From Echinostoma caproni (Eukaryota; Platyhelminthes; Trematoda; Plagiorchiida; Echinostomatidae), in the NCBI GenBank assembly GCA_900618425.1, contig UZAN01042504.1, forward strand, positions 16,002 to 39,739: 23,738 bases of DNA, given 5' to 3'. A program made the translations under genes and the position numbers. Under the pieces are notes generated by a model, which worked only from the letters and a program-made list of their open reading frames with translations, made no database searches and was not told where the DNA came from. Positions within the stretch are counted from its first letter, which is position 1; each line of letters starts with the position of its first letter. Below are positions 10,501-19,928 of the stretch, piece by piece.

Positions 10501-10756
10501 GTCTAACTGATTGATTTGTTGACCACATTGGTTCCATTCTCCATGTTGTGTGTCAGGTAGATATCGAATCGAGAACGGTACAGTTCTTATGATCACGCAT
10601 TACCGTTCGAACTAAAATTAATGCATTTGGTAAAGCCCAGCCCAATCTACTGCTACATGGACCCCGTAATTTTATCATTCTGACTCGGGGAGCGGAGTAC
10701 TGTTCTCCACCGAATAACTAGTTGTGTACCTCTCACTTCTTCCACCCCCTCATCAG

Positions 10757-11398
10757 ACAGCCATTTTACGTGAGCGACTGGTAACCTTGGAACTGGACCG
10801 AGAGCGAACGAATACACAATACATGCTTCTGAAGGAACAGGCAGAACAAACCACTGAAGAGATGGAGCGATTACGTAATGATTATATGCAATTGACCGAG
10901 AGTCACCAGTCCACAAACGGTGAACTAGCTACCGCACATGCCGAGCTGTCCAGGCTATCTCAAACGCTCCAAATTGAACGGGATCAGTTCTCTCGGGACC
11001 GGGACGAGTTCGAACGATCCGCCAGTGCTCAGCAAACTCAATTAGCCGAGGTTGGTAAACGTGTGGAGGAGCTGGAACAAGATCGGGCGAGTCAGACCGT
11101 TCTGTCGGAACAATTGTCCAGCGAACAGGCTCGCGTAAAACAATTGGAATCGGAGTTGATCTCAGCCTGTTTGAACGCTGAATCAGCGCACCAGGCTTTG
11201 CTAGAACTGGAGGCTAGGGTCGGCATCATGCTGGACCAAAGAACGGCTGATGAAGAGAAGTGGGACCATTTGAACGATGAGATACAAGAAATTACACAAC
11301 GCTTGACAACATCCGAATCTCACGTTCAGCGGTTAATGGGAGAGGAAAGTGCCCGTTTATCTGAACACCAAGCCCGTTTTGATGCAGCGAAGCAAGAA
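10757..11398 (+). CDS. Coiled-coil protein, third visible exon
   Basis: The exon is 642 bases, 214 codons, phase 0 at both ends, with acceptor CCCCCTCATCAG and donor GTGAGG. A frame-compatible Met lies upstream at 10724, but it is inside the polypyrimidine tract and the reading there is not coiled-coil, so I start the exon at 10757 (TAILRERLVTLELDRERT). The product is an almost uninterrupted coil, with EQAEQTTEEMERLRNDYMQL and RVEELEQDRASQ among its heptad runs and no Pro within the long helices. The open frame continues about 60 bases past the donor before a stop, so an alternative 3' end by intron retention is possible but unsupported. Codon use matches the other exons. Confidence 0.93.
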
Positions 11399-11484
11399 GT
11401 GAGGTCCTATCTTGTGTTTACTGTTTGTAAACTTTATATATGTATATATTCATGTTTCATGTGAATAATAGACGATGTGATTCA

Positions 11485-11648
11485 ATTTCAAAGGTGAATT
11501 CATCGCGTTTATAGAAAATGAAGCATGAACTGAAAAGCCAAGAAGCACTGGACGGCTGGTTGGACCTGGTTGGGTCTCATCAGCAGTACGAATTCATCGA
11601 CCATCGACGCTTCATTTGCTATATCCACGACGAATTTACCTGTGAAAT
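11485..11648. repeat. SINE-tail foldback (inverted repeat, 40-base arms)
   Basis: The arm 11485-11524 (ATTTCAAAGGTGAATTC...ATGAAGC) and the arm 11609-11648 are reverse complements, with about 33 of 40 positions matching; the loop is 84 bases. The whole left half up to about 11605 is a minus-strand copy of the body of the SINE at 11818-12005. The right arm is a plus-strand copy of that SINE's 3' end. Two SINE pieces inserted tail-to-tail, or a foldback rearrangement, would explain this. Confidence 0.75.
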
Positions 11649-11817
11649 TGAATGTAATTCTCCATTACACACATGAAACAACTAGTCAGGTTGTGAATGT
11701 TTGCAACCGAGTCGTAATCCGGAGGCTAATGCTGAGGTGAGCGAGGTATGAGGCTGGCAACAAGCTCGCAAAGATGGGTTGTGCTATATCGTGTAAATTG
11801 AAAATGAAAAACGGTCT

Positions 11818-12005
11818 GATCAGCTGCCCAGTGGATAGTACGCTTGCATTCTCCCTGTGAGGGCCCGGGGTTCGATCCCCTATTGGGTCGATGGATTCGC
11901 ACTGCTGATGAGACCCAACCAGGTCGAAACAGCTGTCCAATGCTTCCTAGCTTTTCAGTTCACGCTTCATTTTCTATATACACGACGAATTCACCTTTGA
12001 AATAT
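11818..12005 (+). repeat. tRNA-derived SINE
   Basis: It has a polymerase III A-box-like TGCCCAGTGGA at 11825-11835 and a perfect B box GGTTCGATCCC at 11869-11879. The two are 44 bases apart, the normal tRNA spacing. The B box lies in a GGGGTTCGATCCCC T-arm-like stem. The body that follows (GACCCAACCAGGTCGAAAC through CACGACGAATTCACCTTTGA) recurs in inverted form at 11485-11605 and partly at 11609-11648. That marks it as a dispersed element rather than a tRNA gene. Confidence 0.7.
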
Positions 12006-13775
12006 ATTCATGTGTTTAAAGATGCAGATGCGTACGCAAAACAAGGATAAAACACTGAAACATGCTAACGAAGAATACTGACCCCACATAAATTGTCGCG
12101 TTTTCTCTGCATTCCTTCTCAACTTCGTATCGAGTTTGGATTTAGGAGCACCTCCATCCTCATAGGAGGAGGATGGTTTGTGCGTTAGTTTATCTACTTT
12201 CGGTATTCGTTTCGCACCTAACCTTATCGGGTGTGGACAAATTTTGCTTCTCAGACGTCCGGATCTGTCCTTGAAATCCGGACACGCTTAAAAATACTCG
12301 ACTGCTGTTTCAAAACTTCAATCATCTGACCATCGTGATCCCATAGATGTATCCGGTTCAATTAACAATTACGCACACAACTTGAGAGAATGAACGATTA
12401 ACAGAAAACGTTGATCTGTCCTACGCAGTTAGCAACACGATTCAATACCGATAGGATTTGAACAGAGGGAACATAAAGAAAGGTCAAATACCACACAATC
12501 AACAGCAGGTAAAATCCGAAGTAAGTGACCAGTAATCCCGAGAGCAATCTCTGTGAATAATTAGAGGGGAGGGTTCGAATCGAATAGATTTGGGTGTCGG
12601 ATGAAACGGCAATCTGAGAAAATGGCACAGCAGTGAATGCTTCACATCGAGTGTATGACGCAGCCAAACGGTGCTCGATCGCCGCTCGATTCTAATGCAT
12701 GTGGACAAAAGTTACTGGCAGAAAAAAACGAGATGATTACAGGGCTATAGTCAGGTCACGCACAAACATCGGGCAAAATTTGACCGATAGGTCATGAGGC
12801 TGGATCAATCAATCGAGTGCATGGTTGGATAAGCATGTACACATAAAAGTTTGTCGATTAGATGAACGATGTGTCAAGTAAAACGCGACCATCATAAGAA
12901 CCCGTGTCCAGGAAGACATGAGCACCCGTAGCAGTCGTGATACCTCTCACGATGTGTCAGTACGTGCCAGGAGTGACTGAGTAAACAATACAAACTGGTA
13001 GCGTGGGTCTATGTTATGTGTACCGTCAAGCGGACAATAGCGCTCAATTGAACACTAACTGTTATGTTACTGGAAGAGATAATAAGTGTCATAAAATGTC
13101 CCAATATACCAAATGTGTTCCGTAACTGTAAAACGAGGAGATTTAACAAGAAAATAGTGAAACCGCCCGGTTTGACGATTACAGATTTTGCAATGTGGTC
13201 ACTACTTGTCGAATTGTGATCGTCGATCTGTCGAGCTCGAATCAAAATGCATTGTTCTGGACGTTTTATCACTCGTAGTGCTCCTTCATCTACTGTACTC
13301 ACGCTCTTAATCGTGCTGTATCACATTCATCCCTTCCACATTGAGGGAATGCAGTCCTCCGACTGTTGCCACAATCAAGGCGTTCAATTGTGAGTGACTC
13401 GGAGCACGGGACTTGATCAGCCAACACGTTATTTTTTTCTTCTTACGTTTTAATCTGCTATCGCGCAGAACCATACTGTTTTGTTCTTCTCATAACACGT
13501 GGGAATAAATTCAGACGGGGTTATCGTGTATGTTTTGCGATTAGTGTTCGTTCCCATGGGTACAATTTCCACTCTTTCCGTGTGTACTCCGTAGCCGGAT
13601 TCCTGATATCACAAAAGCACCCAAATCTCAGTGTTTTTTTAACAAAAAAAAACGAGCTGAATTCAGATTAGTCGAATTCTCGCCACTACAAATAAGTGTC
13701 CTCGGTGTCAATTGTCGTTTGCATTTAAATCTCTAACCGTTTTGGTCTATTCCTATACAGTATCTAGTGTCATCT
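12006..13775. other. Long intronic stretch, no gene recognised
   Basis: This is the largest block of the window I cannot explain. It has small palindromes: CCATCCTC/GAGGATGG at 12154-12176 with a 7-base loop, and a T7-AAC-A9 foldback near 13635-13653. Open frames are short and not coiled-coil. No transposon protein motif could be read on either strand. Confidence 0.5.
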
Positions 13776-13885
13776 AATTACCATCTTCCCTCAACTGCTT
13801 CATTCAAATGGATAACGAAAAAAGAAAACAGTAATTGAAGCAGCCTCACGAAAGTGCATAGTTAGTAACTGTAGAAACTGAAAAC
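13776..13885 (+). mobile_element. LINE B, short 3' tail
   Basis: It shares CATCTTCC, TTCAAATGG, CACGAAAGTGCATAGTTA and a degenerate AACTGAAAACTG end with the 3' untranslated region of LINE B at 18300-18417 and, less closely, at 9715-9816. No coding part remains, so it is a strongly 5'-truncated insertion. Confidence 0.65.
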
Positions 13886-14689
13886 TGAGCTCATTTCGAC
13901 CCATACCACTCCTGGCGTAGCCAACTGAGTTCGATCTGTTGTGTACTTCTGATCAATTCGCACTCCGCTGCTGGTTCGCAGTAAATCAGGCTTAATATGT
14001 AGACACAAACCACATGGAACTTGTTTCGCCTACTGAGTTTTTGGCTGGCCCCTCTGACCACGGGTTTTTCTTTATTCGTGCGCAAATGCTTATTTGGGGA
14101 TTCTCCCAAATGAATATGTACTTGTTCCTTCAGAGCCGATTGCCAGTGCTTTTACCAGCTATGCGTACATATGTTTTCAAAAGGCAAGGGAATAAATCGA
14201 CTTCTCTGTAGACGGACAAGAATACTATTTGCGTGAGTCACCGAGCGAGGTCGAAGGTTTCGTTGGGGTGGGGTGGGGTTTGGCTGTTCGTCCCCCACTC
14301 TTCAGGGAACGTTATATCATTGACCGTTGATCCAGTTAGCTGAACACTGTTTTTAGGTGGACTCCCAAGTCACCAGTTTTCATTACTTTCTTTAAGTTGA
14401 CGAGATTTGCATTTCCTCTGAATTCAATTCATATCGGCTGAATAGTATTCAATCCACAGGCACCAAACATCGTTGACGTTGGAGTTTCCAAACAACGCTG
14501 TCTCGTGCCATTTGATGTTCAAAATCATTCTCTCCTGTCATATATCGAATGAAACAATAGATGCACTGCTGACCTCCGTGGCTGATGAGTAATGGGGTCG
14601 GAAATAATATCTCAGTATAATAAATGTGCAAAAGCAAATTTTTTTAACGGCAGTGAACGGAGTGTTGAAATAAAAAGAAGATTTTATCA
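13886..14689. other. Intronic stretch, nothing recognised
   Basis: It contains a G-rich GGGGTGGGGTGGGG run at about 14265-14278, which has only three long G tracts and so is a weak quadruplex candidate. No gene or recognised repeat. Confidence 0.5.
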
Positions 14690-15345
14690 AAGCTACACGT
14701 CTGAGTTCAGACTGTGTGCCATCAAATCACTATACAATAATCTTTTTAAAAAGAAAGAGTTCCATTATTTGCCCATGGGCTCGATACTGCTAGGTTGTTC
14801 AGGCCAATGCATGTGAGTTTTCTCAGAGATTTCACAATCCGAGCCTTCGGCTGACCAAAGCCTGATCCGCAGCGCAGCTGGACCGTGTGAAAACTGCAAT
14901 CCTTTGAGGGTCAGTGTGCAGTTCATCGGATAGTACGCCTTTTGAACGGGGTTAAACGTCCAAGGTGCCAATATACCTCGATGCCCAATCGAGCTGTGGA
15001 TCACTACCACGATGAGGGAGATGTGCGTGGTTCCTACGTCTCTTTTTTGGTTGATTTGAAATCAAGGTTTTCATTCAACTCCCCTGGGGGGAATTGGCAG
15101 TAGTTCACCAATCCGGTAATAACCCGGATATTGGCTCTTCGTTCTCACTTAGTTGCGAATACACCTCCGCAACGAGGAGGCAGTAAGTAGGGCTTCCTCA
15201 GCAGATGCTATTTGAGACGCTTGACCGTATGGGAGCATTTCGCCGGATGCAAGGGAGAGGTGACCAGTCGCAACTGAAGACACCCACCGTAACCATACTG
15301 AGGCTTTTGGATGCGTAGAAATACAACTAAAATATACACGTTTCG
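14690..15345 (+). repeat. Repeat R, longest copy (unclassified dispersed element)
   Basis: Ordered blocks seen here recur elsewhere. CAGACTGTGTGCC (14709), AATAATCTTTTTAAAAAGAAA, CTGCTAGGTTGTTCAGGCCAA and GAGCCTTCGGCT are also found at 22225-22445 and, eroded, at 17851-18030. The first blocks also recur reversed at 20632-20712. GCGCAGCTGGACCGTGTG and the GGTAATAACCCGGATATTGG through ACACCTCCGC region recur at 18424-18650, and the last half recurs at 10196-10500. The element is therefore about 650 bases. It encodes no recognised protein, although the antisense strand of several copies keeps short open stretches around FYKDYCTM and RLWIHLPWPGQPG. I see no tRNA head, long terminal repeat or terminal inverted repeat. 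It may be a non-autonomous element or part of a longer one. Confidence 0.72.
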
Positions 15346-15354
15346 TGTATTTGT

Positions 15355-15590
15355 TTTTTTTTTAATATGTGCTATTTTCATTTATTTATTCGCTATTGTT
15401 TAACTTACCCCAACATTAGCTATGTCGTGATCATTTCTTTGTGGTCAGATAATGTGACCAAAGTTTCGACTGGGGCAACTACAGCGTGGTGTATCGCCTT
15501 CCACAAAGAACTGATCACGACACAGCTAACGTTGGTGTACATTAAACAATAGGGAATAAATAAGCGCATAGCGTGTATTCAAAAATAAAC
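15355..15590. mobile_element. Long inverted repeat, MITE-like foldback
   Basis: The arms 15382-15444 and 15501-15563 are each 63 bases and, by hand alignment, reverse complements at 56 of 63 positions with no gaps. The loop is 56 bases. Weaker complementarity continues outward for about 20 bases on each side (AATATGTGCTAT against ATAGCGTGTATT), giving a total span of roughly 235 bases. The loop's left shoulder has its own small palindrome (TGGTCAGATAATGTGACCA, 15442-15460). There is no coding capacity. The shape fits a miniature inverted-repeat transposon or a hairpin-forming RNA. I could not identify clear target-site duplications. It lies about 200 bases before the exon at 15789. Confidence 0.8.
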
Positions 15591-15788
15591 CGTTAGTCAC
15601 TAGGCCTCATAGAAGTTGCATTGTGAAACGTATTTTCTTCGCTGAATGTGGGCGACACATTCCAAAAATAGCTCGTCACATGTACATCAGAGCACCCTTG
15701 GCTTGCTCTTTTAGCCCCGGATTAAACATCATATCCTCCACCGGGTTTATGTATCACCTATTTCTGCTTACCTTTCATTGTCTGTCAG

Positions 15789-16544
15789 GTGTCCCGATTG
15801 CAAGCATCGTCAAACCAGATCACCACGGAGCTCCTGGAGCAGCAGGCGGTCACGAAAACAGTTTCCAATCATCTGCTGAACTTGATTCACGCGAATGCTC
15901 TAGAATGCGTGACTCGTATGGAGCGAGCTTCAACTAGACTACAGTCTGCAGCTGCACCCAGTGACTCACCCGAGTTCGAGCAATTGCTCGCGGTGAAACA
16001 GTGCGCTTCCGAGATCATTCAGGAGATCAAATGCTTAAGCACAAACGAGCAACTTTTGCCGGTCACTGAAAACAGTCCGCTGTCCGTGTTACTCGATCGA
16101 TTCGAGAAGGAGTTACACAATGTGTCCGAACTGGAAATGCGGGTGGAACAATTGGTTAAGGAGGCGGATCAACAACAAATCCGTTCGACCGAACAAGCTC
16201 AGTTGGAAATCAGTCGATTGTCCGAACGCTGTAATCGTAGTAATGAAATTGAACAAGAACTTCAAAAGCGTGTATCTCAATTAACTGCCGAGTTGGACCT
16301 GTTACGTAATGCTGAACAGAACAAGGATGATGCACTGGCCTCTGTTGAATCTAAGTTGGAGGCTACTCGACAACGTCTTTGTGACGCGGAAAAGCAGTTG
16401 CAAGAGACACAGGCGGTTCGAGAACAGAATGAGGGCAGATTAGAGGAGACCGCGACGCAGTTAGCTCAGTTAGAGGCCAAATTAGTGGAAATGTGCAATG
16501 TTAAGGAGAGCATATCTGCAGAGCTTGCTGCTAAACAGTCGGAG
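15789..16544 (+). CDS. Coiled-coil protein, fourth visible exon
   Basis: The exon has 252 codons, phase 0 at both ends, acceptor CATTGTCTGTCAG and donor GTGAGT. It opens VSRLQASSNQITTELLEQQ, where the GTG is an internal Val. A less coil-like region follows (TRLQSAAAPSDSPEFEQL, then NEQLLPVTENSPLSV), giving two breaks at about exon residues 51-60 and 90-98. Right after the second break comes LLDRFEKEL, echoing LVDRFECEL in the exon at 5575-7158. The remainder is regular coil (ERCNRSNEIEQELQKRVSQL and onward). Three Cys cluster in the first third, with no metal-binding spacing. The open frame runs some 50 bases past the donor before a stop. Confidence 0.94.
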
Positions 16545-16912
16545 GTGAGTTCATGGCGTTTCTGGAGTACATTTTGTTCGTGGTACATACTGTAGACCGA
16601 GAGTGTATGATTTGGACATCTTACACGGCACCGATACACATTATTTCATGGTTAGAAATGTCATTGGTTTCGTTTTTTCTCCATTCATTACCGATCACTG
16701 CTGGTTCAGTTGCATCGATCTTCAGTCTATTGCGAATCTATCACGTATGTGGCTGTAACCGCACCAGCTCGCGTATCGAATGCAACCTCGGTTTTATATA
16801 TAGTTTCATATGTTCTATCGGTTTATCATCCCGGACCGTTCATATCATTCAGTGAGCTTCATTTCTCGTCCCTTTTTTTCTCCATTACAAACCGTACTTG
16901 TTTGAATTGTAG
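16545..16912 (+). other. Short intron, 368 bases
   Basis: GT-AG, phase 0, with a pyrimidine-rich end (CCCTTTTTTTCTCC about 40 bases before the acceptor TTGAATTGTAG). No repeat or element seen. Confidence 0.75.
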
Positions 16913-17104
16913 TTAGATACTGTGGTAGCTGCTCGCACCGAAGAAGTTGAACAACTTCGACTTGAATATGAACGCAAATTAGACGGTCAGTTGCACGAGG
17001 CGAACGAAGAACAAGTCAAAGTGAACCAGTCTCATGAAACGCAGCTAAAAACAATGCAAGAAACCATGAAGAACAAAGAGAAACAATGGAAACAGCAAGT
17101 CAAG
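16913..17104 (+). CDS. Coiled-coil protein, fifth visible exon
   Basis: The exon has 64 codons in phase 0, from acceptor GAATTGTAG to donor GTACGT, reading LDTVVAARTEEVEQLRLEYE and ending KNKEKQWKQQVK. The exon is short but entirely coil-forming and in the expected phase. A second AG at 16915-16916 would break the frame, so the first is chosen. The frame stays open about 240 bases into the intron, but the composition changes sharply to hydrophobic and aromatic after the donor. This supports the splice call. Confidence 0.88.
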
Positions 17105-17850
17105 GTACGTTATCCGATTTTCGGATGGGAAGATAAACCTTGTGTGAGCGTGCTAGTTCTCGTTTTGTACTCGATGTTTCAGCCCCTTTGTGTTTTTATC
17201 TGTGCATCTAATGCCGAGTTTAGAGCAGTCCAGTTGGGCAGCTATACCGATCTCATCTGTTCACTTCATGTGACCATCTTTGGCATGACTTGTTTCCACA
17301 GAGGGCTTTGGCGATTACCGTCGAGGTACGACGATCCAAAGCTGTTTTGAACACCGGTCATGATTCCCCACGTTCAGTTCCGAATGTTCTTTGTTGACTT
17401 AAATGTTGTGATAATTAGTGATATGGACCTTGTGATAAAAGTCTCGCCGATACCCCCGCCCTCCCAGAACGGTTTAAGTCGCTGGTACCGACGCCCAATA
17501 ACCTACCCAAGCGTCCGGACCTCTCTGGCAATCCTGTTTTTAAAGCGGGATGCTTTTCATTGTCACACCCTATTGTAGGCACTATTGTAAATATTGAAGT
17601 TTTACCATAAAATTCCTTGTTCTGATCGACAAAGAGCACACATTTTCATCCTTCTTGGGGTCGATCAGTAGGGCGTAGTTTTAGTGATGTCCTGCGGCTC
17701 TATGGCTCGAACCGCACTAGGCTTCGTGTTGATTGTCGATACCGTTACTCCAGTGGACTGTCAACATCTTGAGCGAATGTCCCTATTAATTGGAGCTATA
17801 TTGTTTCAATTACTCCAATCAAGACACTGCCTTTGGTATTGAGTGTATTG
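17105..17850. other. Intronic stretch, nothing firm
   Basis: A segment near 17688-17740 (TGCGGCTCTATGGCTCGAACC) resembles the LYGxET block of LINE reverse transcriptases at the DNA level, but flanking motifs could not be followed. Nothing else recognised. Confidence 0.45.
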
Positions 17851-18030
17851 CATTTCATCGTTACATTCCGCACTCATCCGAGTCCAAACTGTGTGCTAAA
17901 CAAATCGAGGTGCATCAGTCTTTATAACGCAATAATGGGATCGCGATACGACTCGGTTACTCAGGCCGAAGCAGATGGATTTTCGTAATAAATTCAAAAT
18001 CGGAGCCTTCGATCAGTCAATAGCCACCTC
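17851..18030 (+). repeat. Repeat R, 5' portion, split by a nested LINE
   Basis: It shares CCAAACTGTGTGCTAAACAAA, TCTTTATAA, ACTCAGGCC and CGGAGCCTTCG blocks, in order, with repeat R at 22225-22445. Homology stops near 18030 and resumes with the next repeat R block at 18424. The LINE B tail sits between. Confidence 0.62.
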
Positions 18031-18036
18031 ACCCCC

Positions 18037-18417
18037 TAGGTTGCCACGGCAAACGATGTTTGCCAAGGCTGGTAGCGATTGGAAAAAAACGAAGGGCGGT
18101 CAAGCTAAGACCTGGCATGAGGGTATGAAAACCCTAACCAGGAGACTAGGTCACATAGGCCCCGTTAGGCTCCCTGGCTGGGCACCTCGGGATGATGGTC
18201 ACCAATGGTTAGCTATACTATTGATATGGCTGGGTGTCGCAAACAGTGGCGCTCGTGCATCCACTCGTTATTTTCCTAACACCACTCTATATGTTTTCCC
18301 CATCTTCCGCTTGAATTTGCTTCGACATTCCAATCTTCATTTCGCTCTTTTATCCAAATGGGCAACCAAACCCGGCGCACGAAAGTGCATAGTTAATAGT
18401 TTTATAAACAAACTGAA
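18037..18417 (+). mobile_element. LINE B, 3' end nested inside repeat R
   Basis: The segment reads RLPRQTMFAKAGSDWKKTKG, then KTWHEGMKTLTRRLGHIG and VRLPGWAPRDDGHQW, which align with RLPRRAMFAEADSGWKKVKG and VRLPGWGPRDDRNRW in the copy at 8879-9816. A 3' untranslated part follows, ending CACGAAAGTGCATAG...AAACAAACTGAAA. This is only about 40% of the length kept in the other plus copy. ACCCCC lies immediately before it (18031-18036) and immediately after its tail (18418-18423), a possible but low-complexity target-site duplication. The coding frame of the retained part is less broken than in the other copies. Confidence 0.82.
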
Positions 18418-18423
18418 ACCCCC

Positions 18424-18650
18424 CAGGGCAGCGGGACGGTGTGTTTAATCCACAATCTATTGGAGGCTGATGTCTGGTTCATAGGATCACACACCTTTTG
18501 GGCGGGCTCAAACGCCTCTTGGTGAAATGCCAGTGAATGGTTTATCGTCCAAGTTATAACTCCGGATGTTGGCTTTTCGTCCTCTCGCCTCTGTTTGAAA
18601 ACACCTCCGTTTCGTGAAGGCAATGAATAGGGTTGCCGCAGTACCACTTA
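18424..18650 (+). repeat. Repeat R, 3' portion after the nested LINE
   Basis: It begins CAGGGCAGCGGGACGGTGTG, matching GCAAGGCAGCGGGGCGGTGTG at about 22390-22410. It continues through a GGTTCATAGGATCACACACC block and the ATAACTCCGGATGTTGGC...ACACCTCCGTTTCGTGAAGG blocks seen at about 15115-15180. Similarity fades after about 18650. Confidence 0.68.
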
Positions 18651-19321
18651 GAAGACATGATGCTAAGAACTTAAAAAGGCACACAGTTGGAGACTACTAC
18701 ATTGTGTTTGTGTGCAGAGTGCGGGAGGTGGTGTTTGGTGAGATACCATCTCAAAAGTAGATATGATGGTGTGATTAGGATATGGACATCACTGGATTCT
18801 CGTCGCCGTGGTTAGAAAAATGAATGACCTATAGTTGTATACTAATTCAGTCTTGTAAGAGCTGGTGGATACTGCAGTGAAATGCACACAAATCCAATGC
18901 GATACTTGAACAGAAATAGTAACAGAGCAGATGTTGTTTGAGGATGGTGTTCACTCACACACACTGCAGCACGGAAACAACAAAAAGCAGAATATATTCT
19001 TAATAACGTCTGTTCACGGCTTCAGTTCGTGTATGGGAAAATTTTCTTTTCGAATTTGTACTGCACCACTATGTTTACTAAAAATGTTGCGTTCACATTA
19101 AGCCCCACCAATGCATGGGATCTCTGTGACAGCGCGTGCATCGGTGAGTTACAGTACGGCGAAGGTCGTAAATGCAAAAATCACAGCGGAAACCGTCGTC
19201 AGTTCTGTCTTCATGACGTTCGCTTGTTACTGTTCTTTTACTATCGAATCATATGACATTATCCGCGACGAATCACCTATCCGTTTTCGCCTCATTCGTC
19301 CCCGTTTGTTTTTTTGTCTAG
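18651..19321. other. Intronic stretch, nothing recognised
   Basis: No repeat or RNA gene identified. The last 40 bases are strongly pyrimidine-rich (CGTCCCCGTTTGTTTTTTTGTCTAG) and form the acceptor of the next exon. Confidence 0.55.
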
Positions 19322-19563
19322 GACCTAAAAACGCGACTCAAACAAGTTCTTCAGGAGTCGGAAACGTTGCGCAAAGCCAGTGTGGCAAGTGCAAGCAAAG
19401 AACAAGAAGTTTTCGCACAGCTTCATGAAACCGAGGTGCAATTGTCCCAGAAACAGAGTGATTGCGATCAACTGAAACAGAAAGTTCAAGACCTAGAGAA
19501 TCGAGCAGCAGAGTTGGAGAAAACATTGGAGAAAGTGCAAACTGAAGCTCAATCCCATGCGCC
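19322..19563 (+). CDS. Coiled-coil protein, sixth visible exon
   Basis: The exon is 242 bases, entering in phase 0 after TTTTTTTGTCTAG and leaving in phase 2 before GTAAGT. It opens DLKTRLKQVLQESETLRKAS and ends QTEAQSHA plus two bases of a Pro codon. It is regular coil throughout (QLSQKQSDCDQLKQKVQDLE). It is the first exon of the gene not a multiple of three. The donor overlaps a stop: if the intron is not removed, the frame reads Pro then TAA at 19565-19567. A run of ten C follows the donor at 19573-19582. I prefer splicing over termination, because the donor matches GTAAGT exactly and the next exon fits the phase. Confidence 0.88.
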
Positions 19564-19928
19564 GTAAGTCTGCCCCCCCCCCTCTATTGTGCGTTTTTGT
19601 TGCGCAGGGAGTTCCAGTTCACGAATTGACTAATCCATTATTTTACCGCAGTGTTAGAAAAAGAAACTAAACTTTTTATTCACTTCCGACAATAAGAACA
19701 ACGTGGTCACCGAACTGAAAATGTGAAAATATTCGATAAAAAATTGTACTCATGGATACATCTCAATAAGCTGCACCAAAAATATACGGATAGTATACTA
19801 CTGACGCAGGTTCTTTTTTCCCAGAGTTCAGTCCATCCAGTCTGCTTCAACAATACAACAGGTGTTATCCTGCAGCGCGTTACTAACCCCTCTTACCAAC
19901 AATCCTCAGAGGTTCAATCGAATTGAAT
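19564..19928. other. Intronic stretch with C10 run
   Basis: Apart from the C run at 19573-19582 next to the splice donor, nothing is recognised. No AATAAA polyadenylation signal was seen within about 150 bases of the possible read-through stop. Confidence 0.5.

Noticed and set aside
14265..14278. Second G-quadruplex candidate (GGGGTGGGGTGGGG).
   Set aside because: Only three runs of three or more G are present nearby. A stable four-run quadruplex is not evident.
17688..17745. DNA similar to the LYGSET block of LINE reverse transcriptase.
   Set aside because: Isolated resemblance over about 20 bases. The neighbouring conserved blocks could not be found in any frame.
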